A stretch of DNA of 64,000 bases from Paraburkholderia ginsengisoli NBRC 100965 (lineage in GTDB: Bacteria > Pseudomonadota > Gammaproteobacteria > Burkholderiales > Burkholderiaceae). A program made the position numbers and the translations under genes. The stretch spans positions 186,001 to 250,000 of the forward strand of contig NZ_BBJF01000011.1 in NCBI RefSeq assembly GCF_000739735.1, given 5' to 3'. This document shows, piece after piece, positions 43,872 to 53,218 of this stretch (positions are counted from its first letter, which is position 1; every line of letters starts with the position of its first letter). The notes under the pieces are model-generated. The model searched no databases. It saw only the letters and a list, made by a program, of their open reading frames with translations, and was not told where the DNA came from.

Positions 43872-44996
43872 CTAACTGATAGGTCTGACTTCGTCGTTTT
43901 TTAGTGAGATGCAGCCTTTTCCGGCGGCAAGCCCCGCCTCAGTGGCGCTGTTTCGAGACTCCGAACGAGATTCAAACGCCTCCGTAATGTCAGCCTCGTT
44001 TGGATCGTAGCGGCTCGTGCAAACCAACTTGATGTCACCAAATGTGAATCTCACCCATTCTTTAAATATCAGTGAATCTTTGCTAACTGGGTGAATCCCG
44101 ACCGACGCTAACTGTTGCGTTAGTTCAGGCTTCGTTACCATAAAGAGAGTCGGAACTGATTGAACCACACCAACCATGCTCAATGCCTTAGTTGACATCC
44201 CGGGCGTGAAGGTGGCCAGCCAAAAAAATAGCGCGTAAGCCGGAACTCCGAAACCGATCAGCATCGACTTGATCGTGTGCGATAACGCCTGCTTTCTGCT
44301 CGTTGAAAAAGCAATCAGGCCCGGTATGTAGCCTACAAGCGCAAGCGGTACCAAAACCGCCAAGCCGTAGGTTGCCTTCCTATCGGTATCGAGTGGACCG
44401 ACTAACCCCGCCAAGGTTAGAAAAGGGATGCAGATGGCTAGTGACGCCAACGTAACGACCACGGAAAAGACTACTGAACCGCCGAGCTTTTTCCAAAACT
44501 TCTGAGACTTCAGTCGTTCACTACGAATTCGAGCCCACCAAGACAACAACATGCAGCAGACAAAGGTGAATCCCACCAAGCAAAGCACCCAGAGTTCGGT
44601 CCCGAAAGAGCTGACGATGATTGCGGCCAACCATCCGACGACGGTAAAAACAATAATCCTGCGCGCCCACGGCTGCGCACCGTTGCTTTGCCCCCAAACT
44701 ACCGCTGCGAAGAGGAACAAAGAAGGGGCGCAAAGTAAAAAAAGAAGCAGAGAGAAGAACAACAACGCCGCGAGCAGAAGCGCGATGAGCCCCTGCACGG
44801 ACAGGAGTGCCGGCAGAAAGAGAGAAGTCCAGCCAATATGCTTTAGGAACACCCAGAGAAACCCGGCGGGTATGAATAGAAAAACGAATGCGGCCTTTAG
44901 GCACATGTCAAACGCATCTTTCGCCAAAGATACGCCTTCCTTAAACATCTTGTAGTATTTGACGAATTCTGTTCGTCCTAAATCATGGTCTGGCAA
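43872..44996 (-). CDS. Multi-pass membrane protein of unknown function, operon partner of the DUF4209-like gene
   Basis: 374 residues from TTG 44996 (AAGG seven bases upstream); an ATG at 44948 is the alternative. About seven to eight hydrophobic helices fill the first 290 residues (e.g. AAFVFLFIPAGFLWVFL, LIALLLAALLFFSLLLFLL, LVPLALVGYIPGLIAF). A soluble C-terminal tail follows (KEWVRFTFGDIKLVCTSRYD onward). I recognise no family. It precedes and is tightly linked to the DUF4209/HEPN-like gene, so the pair may act together at the membrane. Codon use is typical of acquired DNA in this genome. Confidence 0.78.
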   Translation of the reverse strand: MPDHDLGRTEFVKYYKMFKEGVSLAKDAFDMCLKAAFVFLFIPAGFLWVFLKHIGWTSLFLPALLSVQGLIALLLAALLFFSLLLFLLCAPSLFLFAAVVWGQSNGAQPWARRIIVFTVVGWLAAIIVSSFGTELWVLCLVGFTFVCCMLLSWWARIRSERLKSQKFWKKLGGSVVFSVVVTLASLAICIPFLTLAGLVGPLDTDRKATYGLAVLVPLALVGYIPGLIAFSTSRKQALSHTIKSMLIGFGVPAYALFFWLATFTPGMSTKALSMVGVVQSVPTLFMVTKPELTQQLASVGIHPVSKDSLIFKEWVRFTFGDIKLVCTSRYDPNEADITEAFESRSESRNSATEAGLAAGKGCISLKNDEVRPIS

Positions 44997-45434
44997 GATT
45001 GGCCTTTTTTGATATTCGTAGTTGTCAAAAATACGCTCAAAACCAAGCTACCAAGCACCGTGTGCAAGGCGCCATCTTTTTAAACGTTCGGAACGTGTAG
45101 TTTGTGAGGATGGTCATCCGCCAGTGAATGATCGACGCGCTGGTGTTGCCCGAAAATCCGGAACAGATGGAGACATCCACAACCTTGGCACTTTTAATGT
45201 CCTGAGTATAAAGCTTAACCGCCATTTCGGTCCCGCATTCAGCATGGCGGGGACACGTCTGAAGTACGCCTCCCGTTCCCATGCGACCGGACATTCGAGT
45301 CTGCCAGAGCACTTTTTGTCGGGAAGACCTGCATAAGATGCGCTTCGCATGACTACTAGCACGAAAAACGAAGAAATTCATTGAAATCTCTTACGTATGA
45401 CGGTGTAATCGATCAATAACAACCGGAGGGATGA
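44997..45434. other. Divergent intergenic region in the island
   Basis: 438 bases between two divergent units. Overlapping open frames on both strands (about 100 codons) lack ribosome-binding sites and are probably remnants or chance. No repeat or transposon end seen. Confidence 0.35.
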
Positions 45435-47207
45435 ATGCATCACATTTCAGATGTTCTAGTTAGAAATTTTAAATCCATATCTGACGGATCATTCCCACTT
45501 TCACACTACACGCCTTTGGTTGGCTACAACAATGCTGGTAAGACGAACATTATTCGGGCCGTTGGCTGGATCATAAAGAGATCCAGCCTTCCCGCAGAAG
45601 ATTTTCATCTGCTAGACCAGGCAGTCGTTGTTGAAGCGGAAATATCCGGAATAACGGTTGAGGTCCTAGACGCGATCGGCAACGCTCATCGGGGGCGCAT
45701 CGAGCCGTTGGTAGTGGATGGTCTTATACGCATTAGGCGTACTCAAACGACGCCCGGTCAGCCGGTTGCGGCAATACGCTTCGAGGTGCTTAGGCGGGAA
45801 AACGGCCAAGACGAATGGGTAGTGAATCCGGCAGGTATCGACGCGGCAATCAGCGCCCTATTTCCTGATCCCATCTTCATCGGCGCGATGGAGAACGCGA
45901 CTGAGGATGTAGCAAAGTTCGGCACCGGCACGACAATCGGCAAACTCTTAAAAGAGATCATGACGCCCGTCATCGACAGGCACTCGCCCGCCGTTGCTGA
46001 GGCACTACATGAGATTGGAAGAAGACTATCCGCCAATGCTGCGGAGAAAGATGAAACTCTGGTTGATCTTGATGGACGTATCCGGGGCGAACTGTCAAAG
46101 CTATTCCCGGGAGTCTCGGCAAAGACTCACATACCGGTGCCGGAGTTCGCTGATTTTATGAAATCAGCCACGATCAGGATTTTCGAAGAAGGATACGATA
46201 ATCCAGAAGGTCGTGATGTCTCGTCATTCGGGCACGGCACGCAGCGCTCAATCCAGATAGCACTCATCAAGTGCCTAGCTGAGGTTCGAAGGGCGGGAGG
46301 AGGAAATCCAGGTAGAACAACTCTTCTCCTCATTGATGAGCCAGAGCTCTACCTGCACCCTCAGGCAATAGAAGTTGTGCGTGTAGCCTTGCGTCGCTTA
46401 GCCGGGGACGGCTATCAAGTAATCTTCACGACGCATTCGGCGAATATGATTTCGCGCTCAGATGCGCCGAACACTCTCCTGATCCGCAAAAGCGCTGCGG
46501 GTGGGACGAAATGTTATCCCCGAATCAAGGACGTTGTGATGGAGGCTATCGATGGTGCAGATCATCAATCGGAAGCGCTCTTCGCCCTCTCCAATTCCAG
46601 CAAAATCTTATTTTCTGAGCGTGTTGTGATCACGGAGGGCAAGACCGAACGTACCATCCTACCCGCAACGTTTCTTGACGCGTTTGGGGTTACGCCCGAC
46701 GAGGACAAAATTGGCTTAGTGGATATAGGAGGCACACCCAATATCCCCGATACGATGAAAGTTCTCAAGGCAATGGGAGTGCCCTGCAAGTCGATCGTCG
46801 ATTTAGATTTTGCATTCAGAATAGCTCCAATCAAAGGTCTCCTCGATCCGGCACACGCCGACCTTGCCGCCTGCAAGGCGATTCTCGTTGAATTGAAGGA
46901 CGTCGGTGAAATTGCGTTAGATCAGGATGGGCTTCCCACTAAACACAATGGAGTCCCGGCTGCCACTGCATTTGAGATACTTGCGAGGCATGCCAACGCG
47001 ATTCCCTGCATCGCAAGGCTCCATGAGGAATTGAAAGCCGTCGGCGTATGGATATGGACAAAGGGCGCAATTGAGGCTCACCTTGGGATAGCAAAGACTA
47101 GTACAGCCCAAAGAGCTTTTTTGGCTGGTCTTGAAGATGAAGTATATAGAGCAGCTATTCCAGACTACCAGTCAGTATGTGATGCAATGGCATGGCTGCG
47201 CGCCTGA
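45435..47207 (+). CDS. OLD-family ATP-dependent nuclease (ABC-type ATPase plus TOPRIM)
   Basis: 590 residues. Walker A GYNNAGKTN (30-38), signature-like SSFGHGTQRS (263-272), Walker B LLLIDEPELYLHP (298-308 region, Asp301/Glu302) and H-loop TTHSANM (His334). A TOPRIM domain follows: EGKTE with Glu401, then DLD near 456-458. This is the class 1 OLD layout of ATPase then nuclease, shared with GajA of Gabija defence. No UvrD-like GajB helicase lies next to it, so it is a stand-alone OLD enzyme. GGAGGG precedes ATG 45435. A role in phage defence is likely from family and context, not shown. Confidence 0.92.
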   Translation: MHHISDVLVRNFKSISDGSFPLSHYTPLVGYNNAGKTNIIRAVGWIIKRSSLPAEDFHLLDQAVVVEAEISGITVEVLDAIGNAHRGRIEPLVVDGLIRIRRTQTTPGQPVAAIRFEVLRRENGQDEWVVNPAGIDAAISALFPDPIFIGAMENATEDVAKFGTGTTIGKLLKEIMTPVIDRHSPAVAEALHEIGRRLSANAAEKDETLVDLDGRIRGELSKLFPGVSAKTHIPVPEFADFMKSATIRIFEEGYDNPEGRDVSSFGHGTQRSIQIALIKCLAEVRRAGGGNPGRTTLLLIDEPELYLHPQAIEVVRVALRRLAGDGYQVIFTTHSANMISRSDAPNTLLIRKSAAGGTKCYPRIKDVVMEAIDGADHQSEALFALSNSSKILFSERVVITEGKTERTILPATFLDAFGVTPDEDKIGLVDIGGTPNIPDTMKVLKAMGVPCKSIVDLDFAFRIAPIKGLLDPAHADLAACKAILVELKDVGEIALDQDGLPTKHNGVPAATAFEILARHANAIPCIARLHEELKAVGVWIWTKGAIEAHLGIAKTSTAQRAFLAGLEDEVYRAAIPDYQSVCDAMAWLRA

Positions 47208-47369
47208 TCAAAGAGTGGAGATTGAGGCGCCCAATGGACCCCGCTCGTCCGCATACGCTAAAGGATGCGGAGTCGATGTCGAAGCGGTCAGCTAGCGAAG
47301 CGGCGGAGCGGAGGTTTATTGGGGCTAGTGCTCATCGCGTGTGTAGTATTCGAATGGCCACGACGCAAG

Positions 47370-47684
47370 TCACTCCTTCGGTTCCGCACGTTGCTGAATG
47401 CCCTGAATTACATAAGCCAGCAGTAAGCAATAGCCGTTGTTCTCCACAGCAAGCTTGCGCCGGGGGTCCACGGCATTCGCGATCCGTTGCCACTCTTCGA
47501 CCAATTCTTTTCGATCCGCCGCCGTCAGCATGCTGAGATCGATCCGTTCAACGTTGCGTTTCAGGTATTCGAAGATAGTTCCGGCTTCTATCTGGCTGTA
47601 GATTTCTTCAAAGCTAGTCTGCTTGCCTGCATCCACTGCGCCGTTCAGGTAGAACGCAAGTACTGTGAGAGAGCTAAGGTGCAT
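47370..47684 (-). CDS. Hypothetical protein (104 aa)
   Basis: Soluble, helical, mildly acidic protein (FEEIYSQIEAGTIFEYLKRN, LTAADRKELVEEWQRIANAV). No recognised domain, signal peptide or catalytic motif. ATG 47684 has GGA at an acceptable distance. Third-position composition supports coding. It converges on the OLD nuclease gene. Confidence 0.6.
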   Translation of the reverse strand: MHLSSLTVLAFYLNGAVDAGKQTSFEEIYSQIEAGTIFEYLKRNVERIDLSMLTAADRKELVEEWQRIANAVDPRRKLAVENNGYCLLLAYVIQGIQQRAEPKE

Positions 47685-48224
47685 AGATCATATTCCAATC
47701 GTTGATTGCTGTTGTACCGCGCTTTGTTCGTCTGTCGGAGCTTATGCTCAAACGCTTCGATCTTTCACACAAAATGAAAGACGTGCCGTCCAAAGTTTAT
47801 AAGGTACAGACGTTTGCCCCGACACGCGTTAGTTTGCCAGCTTATCGATACAGACACGAAGCTGTGCGGCGGCGGGGTGCAACTACTGCACTATTTTCGC
47901 AACGGAAAACTTGTCATACGCGAATATTCGATGTAGTGCGGTTCACGCTCGAACGATGGCTAGTGAAGGCTCACAAACCCGGAGTCACCATGAATTTCAG
48001 CGAAACTCCATTCGCTGATGAGTTAGCGAGCGACCTCGCCGTAGAGGTGGCCTTGAAAACGTCCCATAGGTATAACGCTGGTTGTCTCTTGTGAGTAGGT
48101 TTCAGTCCTCCGCCTTGTCCGATCGGCCAACTCTAACATTTAGCCTCCAAGATTAAATCCGAGATAGACCTACTCCCTTATAATTACCAAGTCGTCGGGA
48201 AACACCCAGCGACCAGGTTTGACA
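47685..48224. other. Gene-poor island segment
   Basis: 540 bases in which only one open frame of 130 codons (47702-48094, plus) occurs; it has no ribosome-binding site and no coding-like pattern. Nothing else recognised. Confidence 0.35.
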
Positions 48225-48420
48225 GCCTGACGTTCCAACCGCACACCCGCCCAGGCGGGTCGTGCGTCTATCGCTGCACGTCTATATTTCAATGGGCGGG
48301 CTGTGGTGGGGGAGCCGCAAGGCTCGCCGGGATGTTGGAACGCCGGTCTGTCAACCTCATCATGTGCCCGCTCACCCCTTCCCAAGCGAAGCAGGTGTCC
48401 GGGCTCCCCAGCATGCAACA
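48225..48420 (+). ncRNA. Structured leader resembling C4 antisense RNA of phages P1/P4
   Basis: Contains hairpin GCACACCCGCC-CA-GGCGGGTCGTGC (48241-48265), tetraloop hairpin GAGCC-GCAA-GGCTC (48312-48325) inside GGTGGGGGAGCCGCAAGGCT, and a 9-bp long-range pairing CGTTCCAAC (48231-48239) with GTTGGAACG (48334-48342). Downstream, GGCTCCCC (48402-48409) is complementary to GGGGAGCC (48309-48316), as in C4 RNAs that pair with their own message to block a downstream gene. It ends just before the ribosome-binding site of the 134-residue gene. Assignment to C4 is from memory of the motif. Confidence 0.5.
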
Positions 48421-48434
48421 GGGAGATCGCATCC

Positions 48435-48839
48435 ATGCCCAGGTCCATCAAAAATCAACCGGCTTCACGTCCGCCAGTCGACGCACTCCAGTACGAAAAG
48501 CTTGCCCTATCCGCGTTCGATTTATGCGACCGGCAGGTGGGTCAACTGAACACCTTGATTACACTCGCGTCCTCAATAGTTAGAAATCCTGCTTTTACGA
48601 GCGACGAAAGAAAGCGCCGTCAAACGCTACTCGAATTGCTGCTGGACACCACCGAGCAGTATCAGCAGGAACTCGAATGCGACCGCGAGTTGTTCCAGGT
48701 GATTGCACTCGACGCGAAGGGCGTCCCGCGCAGCCACCTCACCGCGCAGCACGCGGCGAACTTGCTGGCTGAAGCATCGCAGAGCGCCAAAGCGACCTCG
48801 ACCGCTGTGCAGCAGCACCCGTCCCCTGCCCCGCACTAA
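48435..48839 (+). CDS. Hypothetical protein controlled by the C4-like leader (134 aa)
   Basis: Starts at ATG 48435 with AGGGAGA upstream. Helical, polar protein: LQYEKLALSAFDLCDRQVGQ, LLELLLDTTEQYQQELECDR, then an Ala/Ser/Gln-rich tail. No membrane segment and no family I can name with confidence; it resembles the short Pseudomonas/Burkholderia proteins (DUF3077/DUF6124-like size and composition) that follow similar leaders. Function unknown; a phage-derived origin is plausible from the leader. Confidence 0.75.
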   Translation: MPRSIKNQPASRPPVDALQYEKLALSAFDLCDRQVGQLNTLITLASSIVRNPAFTSDERKRRQTLLELLLDTTEQYQQELECDRELFQVIALDAKGVPRSHLTAQHAANLLAEASQSAKATSTAVQQHPSPAPH

Positions 48840-48884
48840 GCGATCCAATCAGCCCCATCCGCAACAGCCACCCGCCAGCACAAA

Positions 48885-48915
48885 TGAAAATGGCCGCAGC
48901 AAAAGCTGCGGCCAT
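48885..48915 (-). terminator. Intrinsic terminator of the hemC-hemDX-hemY operon
   Basis: Minus-strand stem ATGGCCGCAGC, loop TTTT, GCTGCGGCCAT (plus coordinates 48890-48915), followed on the minus strand by TTTTCATTTG. Lies 72 bases beyond the hemY stop. Confidence 0.72.
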
Positions 48916-48987
48916 CGAGTAACGCTTCGAGAGGCTCAAAGCAGTACGCCAACAATCACAAACGCCCGACGCACCACCACCCACCCC

Positions 48988-50178
48988 TCAAACAATATTC
49001 ATAGCCAACGCACTCTCCCGATAATGCTGACTAGCCTTATCGCTATCCCCAAGCTGCTCATGCAACCTGGCCAACGCCCGATGCGAGCGAATCCGCAACG
49101 TCTCGTTATCCGCCAGCTTCAACGCACGCTCAAGGAACGACTGCGCCTTCCCCCACAACTGCTGATGCAGGCACAACCGCCCCAACGCAAACATCAAATC
49201 CGCATCTTCCGGCCGATCCTTCTGCCACCCCTCAGCCTTCTGAATCAGCGGCAACGCATCCCCCGCCGTCGTATCCGGATAACGCCGCAACAACCGCGCG
49301 TCCCAATTCTGCGCGAGCGCTTCCTCGACAATCTTGCGCGCTTCCTGTGGCCGATTCAGCGCCACCAGCAATTCAGCCGCGAGATCCGCAAGACGCGGCG
49401 AATGACGCTCGGTCGCCGACAGCGAATTCCACAACTCCAGCAACGCATCCGCGTTATGACGCCGGTCGCGCAACAGGTTCTCCGCCGCCAGTTGACGCAG
49501 ACGCACCGCCACCGCCGGATGAATCGCCTCGCGCTTTTCCAGCGTCTTGACGAGCTTGAGCACTTCGCCCCAGTTCTTCAATTGCTGCTGCGCGCGCAAC
49601 ATGATCTGCTGCGCGTGAATGCGCCGCGCGCCCTGCGACTGCATTTCGGTCAGCGCGGTCAACGCGCCGTCCGCGTCGCGGCCGTCGGCGCGCATGTCGG
49701 CGGTGGCCATCAGGCGCGCGTCCTGCCAGTCGGCTTCGTCGATCTTCGCGAGCCATTCGTCGCGCCGCGCATATTCATGCATCCGATGCGCGGCCGTGGC
49801 CGCGATCAAACCGGCCGCGCCCTTGTTGTCGCCGTTCGCGAGCGCATCCTTCGCGGCTTTTTCGGCGCGCGAAAAACGTCCCGCGTACAGGTTGCCGATC
49901 GCGTCACGCAGCGCGGCGTGCGCCTTCGCGACACGCGAGCGCGCACGGTACGCGGCCACGCGCTGCGGCATGCGCCAGATATTGCGGATGATGCGCAACA
50001 GCGCATACAGCAGGATGAACAGCACCACCAGCCCGACCACGAACAGATTCAACGAAATGTCCACGCGGTACGGCGGATAGATCAGCAGCACCTGCCCGGT
50101 GTCGAAGCGCCCCGCCACCGCCAGCACCACCGCGATCGCGAACAGAAACGCGAGCCATAGAAGTCCCCGGATCGCCAT
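48988..50178 (-). CDS. hemY: Heme biosynthesis-associated protein HemY
   Basis: 396 residues. Two N-terminal membrane helices (LLWLAFLFAIAVVLAVAG and LFVVGLVVLFILLYALLRII) are followed by TPR-type helical repeats (e.g. LALAR-like ALGRLCLHQQLWGKAQSFLE, ALARLHEQLGDSDKASQHYR). This is the proteobacterial HemY of the hemCDXY operon, not the protoporphyrinogen oxidase of Gram-positives. Role in late tetrapyrrole synthesis or coordination is unclear. Start lies two bases after the hemDX stop. Confidence 0.93.
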   Translation of the reverse strand: MAIRGLLWLAFLFAIAVVLAVAGRFDTGQVLLIYPPYRVDISLNLFVVGLVVLFILLYALLRIIRNIWRMPQRVAAYRARSRVAKAHAALRDAIGNLYAGRFSRAEKAAKDALANGDNKGAAGLIAATAAHRMHEYARRDEWLAKIDEADWQDARLMATADMRADGRDADGALTALTEMQSQGARRIHAQQIMLRAQQQLKNWGEVLKLVKTLEKREAIHPAVAVRLRQLAAENLLRDRRHNADALLELWNSLSATERHSPRLADLAAELLVALNRPQEARKIVEEALAQNWDARLLRRYPDTTAGDALPLIQKAEGWQKDRPEDADLMFALGRLCLHQQLWGKAQSFLERALKLADNETLRIRSHRALARLHEQLGDSDKASQHYRESALAMNIV

Positions 50179-50180
50179 GA

Positions 50181-52199
50181 TTAACCTCGGCTCCGGTATT
50201 GATTGACGGCTTGCAGGCTCGTGTCCAGATTCGGCAATTCAACCGCGGCCGAACCCGCATCCACCTGCTTGACCAGATCGATCACGGTCTGCGTTTGCTT
50301 CGACGAGCTGTCGAAGTAGCGCGTGAGCGCGTTTTGCGCCGCCTGCAGGTCGGACTTCAGCGTGGTCTGGTTGCGCGAGAGCAGCGCGAGTCGCGCGGAC
50401 AGCAAGCGCAGCTTCACGTTCTGACGCACGAAGTAGCCTTGATCGGGCGTGGTCAGCATCGCGTCGGCGTTATCGATACGGCGCACCTGCACGAGGCTCG
50501 TCAACTGATCGCCGATGCCGGTCGTCACTTCCTTCAACCACACTTCCCAGCGCGGCTTGCCGGTGGCCGCGGCCACCTTCTCGGTGTCGGCCCACGTGGC
50601 CGCGCGCGGCGTCGCGTGCGGGATCGGCGCGTCGCCGGAGAGCGGCAGGTCGTCGATGTGGTCGATCGCGTTGTCGAGCTTGATCGCGAGACCGGTGAGG
50701 TCGGTGGACGGCGCGGCCTTCAGCTTGTCGATGTCCAGCGCGATGGCCTTGCGCACCGCGACCGCCTGCGTGCTGTCCGACGCGGCGAGGCGCGTGTCCG
50801 CGCTTTGCAGCGCGAACAGCGCGAGCTGCGTGTTGCCGGTGAGCCGCAACTGCTGGCTTGCGGCCGACAGCATCTGCGCGACTTCGGCGAGCGTCCAGTC
50901 GTCGCGATTGCGCGCGAGGTCCGTGTATTGCTGTTCGAGCGCTTGCTGCGCGGCTTGCGTATCGGCGAGCTTGCCGGTCACCTGCGCGACCTGCGAATCC
51001 GCCTGATGCACGGTCGCGAGCGCCTGCTCGATCTTGATGCGCAGTTCGTTCGCCTGGGTGTCGTTCGCTTGCTGGCGCTGCGCGAGTTGCTGCTCGGTGC
51101 GCTCCAGCTTGCGGTTCAGCGCAAAGCCCGCCACGCCCACCGCGCAAGCGAGGATCACCACCACGAACCACAACAGCGGCATGCTCGCGTTGCGGCGCTT
51201 TTGCGCTTCGTAGGGCGTGAAGGGTTGGTTCGGCGGCAACGGGGTGCTCGCGGCCGGCTGGGGAGAAGCGTTCTTGGATTCGTTCGTTTCAGTCATGCGT
51301 GATTTAGCCGGTGATTGAGCCGGGTTGGACGGTACCGGTTGAACTACGGGCGGAACGGCGGCAAGCAGCGCGCGGACAATGCGCTCGTCGCCCGCACCGG
51401 ACACCGTAATCCTATCAAAACCCAATGCCCGCGCGGTCTGCGCAATTCTTGGATGCGGCGTGACGAGCGTCGCGCGTTTGAGCTGCACGATTTCGTCGGC
51501 GGTCAGATGCTCCTGCGCGAGTTCGTGCAGGTTGCGCACGCCTTCGGAACTGGTCAGCAGCCACGCATGCGGCGCGCCCGCGAGCAACGCGTGCACGCGC
51601 GCCCAGCCGCCGATCGACGGCTCCGGCACGAGGCGGCGATACGCGGCGACTGCTTCGACTTCAGCGCCCGCTTCGCGCAGACGGTCGGCGAGCCATTCGC
51701 GGCCGCCGTCGCCGCGCACGATCAGCACGCGCTTGCCGTCGAGACCCGTCGCGCCGAGCGACGCTTCGATGGCCGCGAAGAGGCCTTCGGAGTCGAAGCT
51801 CGTCGCTTCGTCGTCGTTGGCGGAGGCGGGGCTGATGACCTGATGCGCCGGGGCCGCGACGCCGTGGCGCGCGAGCGCCTGCACGCTGCCCGGCCCAACC
51901 ACGCCGACCGGCAACGCATGCGGCCAGATGCCGTCGCGGAGCGCGAACGCGTGATCGACGGCGTTCGGCGAGACGAACACCACCAGTGCGTAGCGTTCGA
52001 GCGACGCGAGCGCTGCGCGCAACGGGGCATCGTCTGCCACAGGCGCAATGTCGATCAGCGGGAATTCGAGCGTGTCGAAGCGAGCGGCGTCGAGTTGCCG
52101 GATCAGTTCGCTCGACTGACCGGCCGGTCGCGTAATCACGACCGTGAACGCCACCATGACGGCGGAGGAAGTCGCGTTGCCTGGGATGTCGGCTGCCAT
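50181..52199 (-). CDS. hemDX: Fused uroporphyrinogen-III synthase (HemD) and HemX
   Basis: 672 residues. The N-terminal ~260 residues are HemD, which cyclises hydroxymethylbilane to uroporphyrinogen III (VVITRPAGQSSELIRQLD, VFVSPNAVDHAF, VLIVRGDGGREWLADRL). A Pro/Ser/Asn-rich linker follows, then HemX: one membrane helix (MPLLWFVVVILACAVGVAG), a coiled coil (LERTEQQLAQRQQANDTQAN) and a helical periplasmic domain. ATG 52199 overlaps the hemC stop (TGATG); GTG 52202 is also possible. In many bacteria hemD and hemX are separate genes; the fusion is usual in Burkholderiaceae. Confidence 0.94.
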   Translation of the reverse strand: MAADIPGNATSSAVMVAFTVVITRPAGQSSELIRQLDAARFDTLEFPLIDIAPVADDAPLRAALASLERYALVVFVSPNAVDHAFALRDGIWPHALPVGVVGPGSVQALARHGVAAPAHQVISPASANDDEATSFDSEGLFAAIEASLGATGLDGKRVLIVRGDGGREWLADRLREAGAEVEAVAAYRRLVPEPSIGGWARVHALLAGAPHAWLLTSSEGVRNLHELAQEHLTADEIVQLKRATLVTPHPRIAQTARALGFDRITVSGAGDERIVRALLAAVPPVVQPVPSNPAQSPAKSRMTETNESKNASPQPAASTPLPPNQPFTPYEAQKRRNASMPLLWFVVVILACAVGVAGFALNRKLERTEQQLAQRQQANDTQANELRIKIEQALATVHQADSQVAQVTGKLADTQAAQQALEQQYTDLARNRDDWTLAEVAQMLSAASQQLRLTGNTQLALFALQSADTRLAASDSTQAVAVRKAIALDIDKLKAAPSTDLTGLAIKLDNAIDHIDDLPLSGDAPIPHATPRAATWADTEKVAAATGKPRWEVWLKEVTTGIGDQLTSLVQVRRIDNADAMLTTPDQGYFVRQNVKLRLLSARLALLSRNQTTLKSDLQAAQNALTRYFDSSSKQTQTVIDLVKQVDAGSAAVELPNLDTSLQAVNQYRSRG

Positions 52200-53218
52200 C
52201 ACGCGCCGGTCGCCGCGCTGTCCGCTGCATCGCCGGCATGGGATGCGGCGGCGGGACCGCTGGCGGTGCTGAGCGCACGCACGATGTCCATCGCGCCTTG
52301 CTGTTCGAGCGCGCTCGCCACTTCCTGGCCGAGCGCCAGCGCACGTTCGACGGTCGGCGCGGGCGCCGACGCCTGCGCGCTCAACACGCGTTGACCATCG
52401 GGCGTAGCGACGATGCCGCGCAGATGCAGCGCGCCGTCATGCCAGCTAGCGTAGGCGGCGAGCGGCACTTCGCAACTGCCGCCGAGCGCACGCGACACCA
52501 TGCGCTCCGCTTCGACCGCAGCCGCCGTGTGTTCGTGATGCAACGGCGCGAGCCACGCGACCATATCCGCGCGATCGGCGCGAATCTCGATGCCGAGCGC
52601 GCCCTGCCCCGCTGCGGGCAAGCTGTCCTCAGGATCGAGCAGCGCACGGATGCGATCGCCGAGACCCAGGCGCTTCAGGCCAGCCGCAGCCAGAATGATC
52701 GCCGCGTAATCGCCGCGATCGAGTTTCGACAGACGCGTATCCAGATTGCCGCGCAAAGGCCGCACTTCGAGATGCGGATAACGCATGCGCAGCATTGCCT
52801 CGCGACGCAGGCTCGATGTGCCGACCACCGCGCCCTCCGGCAACGCGGCGAGCGTGTCGTACTCGTTCGAGACAAACGCGTCGCGCGGATCTTCGCGCTC
52901 CATGATGGTGGACAGCGCGAAGCCCTCGGGCAATTCCATCGGCACGTCTTTGAGCGAGTGCACCGCGAGATCGGCGCGGCCATCGGCGAGCGCGGCTTCG
53001 AGCTCCTTCACGAACAGACCCTTACCACCGACTTTCGACAAAGTGCGATCGAGAATTTGATCGCCGCGTGTCGTCATTCCGAGGATTTTTACGTCACAAG
53101 ATGGATATAATTTGTGCAGCGCACATCGCACATGCTCCGCTTGCCACATGGCAAGTCGGCTTTCTCGCGACGCAATCACAAGCGTGTGGGGTGGCGTGGA
53201 AAACGTCTCGGTGTTCAT
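52199..53218 (-). CDS. hemC: Hydroxymethylbilane synthase (porphobilinogen deaminase)
   Basis: 339 residues. Polymerises four porphobilinogens to hydroxymethylbilane. Cys249 in ALGGSCEVPLAAYA carries the dipyrromethane cofactor. Substrate-binding blocks ASRESRLAMWQAEHV, HSLKDVP and GTSSLRREAML, LRGNLDTRLSKLD are intact. ATG 53218 (MNTETFSTPPHTLVIASRES) is the family-like start; the frame is open to 53299. First gene of the hemC-hemDX-hemY operon, divergent from ppc. Confidence 0.95.
   Translation of the reverse strand: MNTETFSTPPHTLVIASRESRLAMWQAEHVRCALHKLYPSCDVKILGMTTRGDQILDRTLSKVGGKGLFVKELEAALADGRADLAVHSLKDVPMELPEGFALSTIMEREDPRDAFVSNEYDTLAALPEGAVVGTSSLRREAMLRMRYPHLEVRPLRGNLDTRLSKLDRGDYAAIILAAAGLKRLGLGDRIRALLDPEDSLPAAGQGALGIEIRADRADMVAWLAPLHHEHTAAAVEAERMVSRALGGSCEVPLAAYASWHDGALHLRGIVATPDGQRVLSAQASAPAPTVERALALGQEVASALEQQGAMDIVRALSTASGPAAASHAGDAADSAATGA

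Noticed and set aside
45022..45381. Overlapping ~100-codon frames on both strands
   Set aside because: No ribosome-binding site, no domain, mixed composition; treated as non-coding or remnant.
45435..47207. Complete Gabija system
   Set aside because: GajA-like OLD nuclease is present but no UvrD-like GajB gene is within reach on either side.
47702..48094. 130-codon plus-strand frame in the island
   Set aside because: No usable start signal and no coding-like codon pattern.
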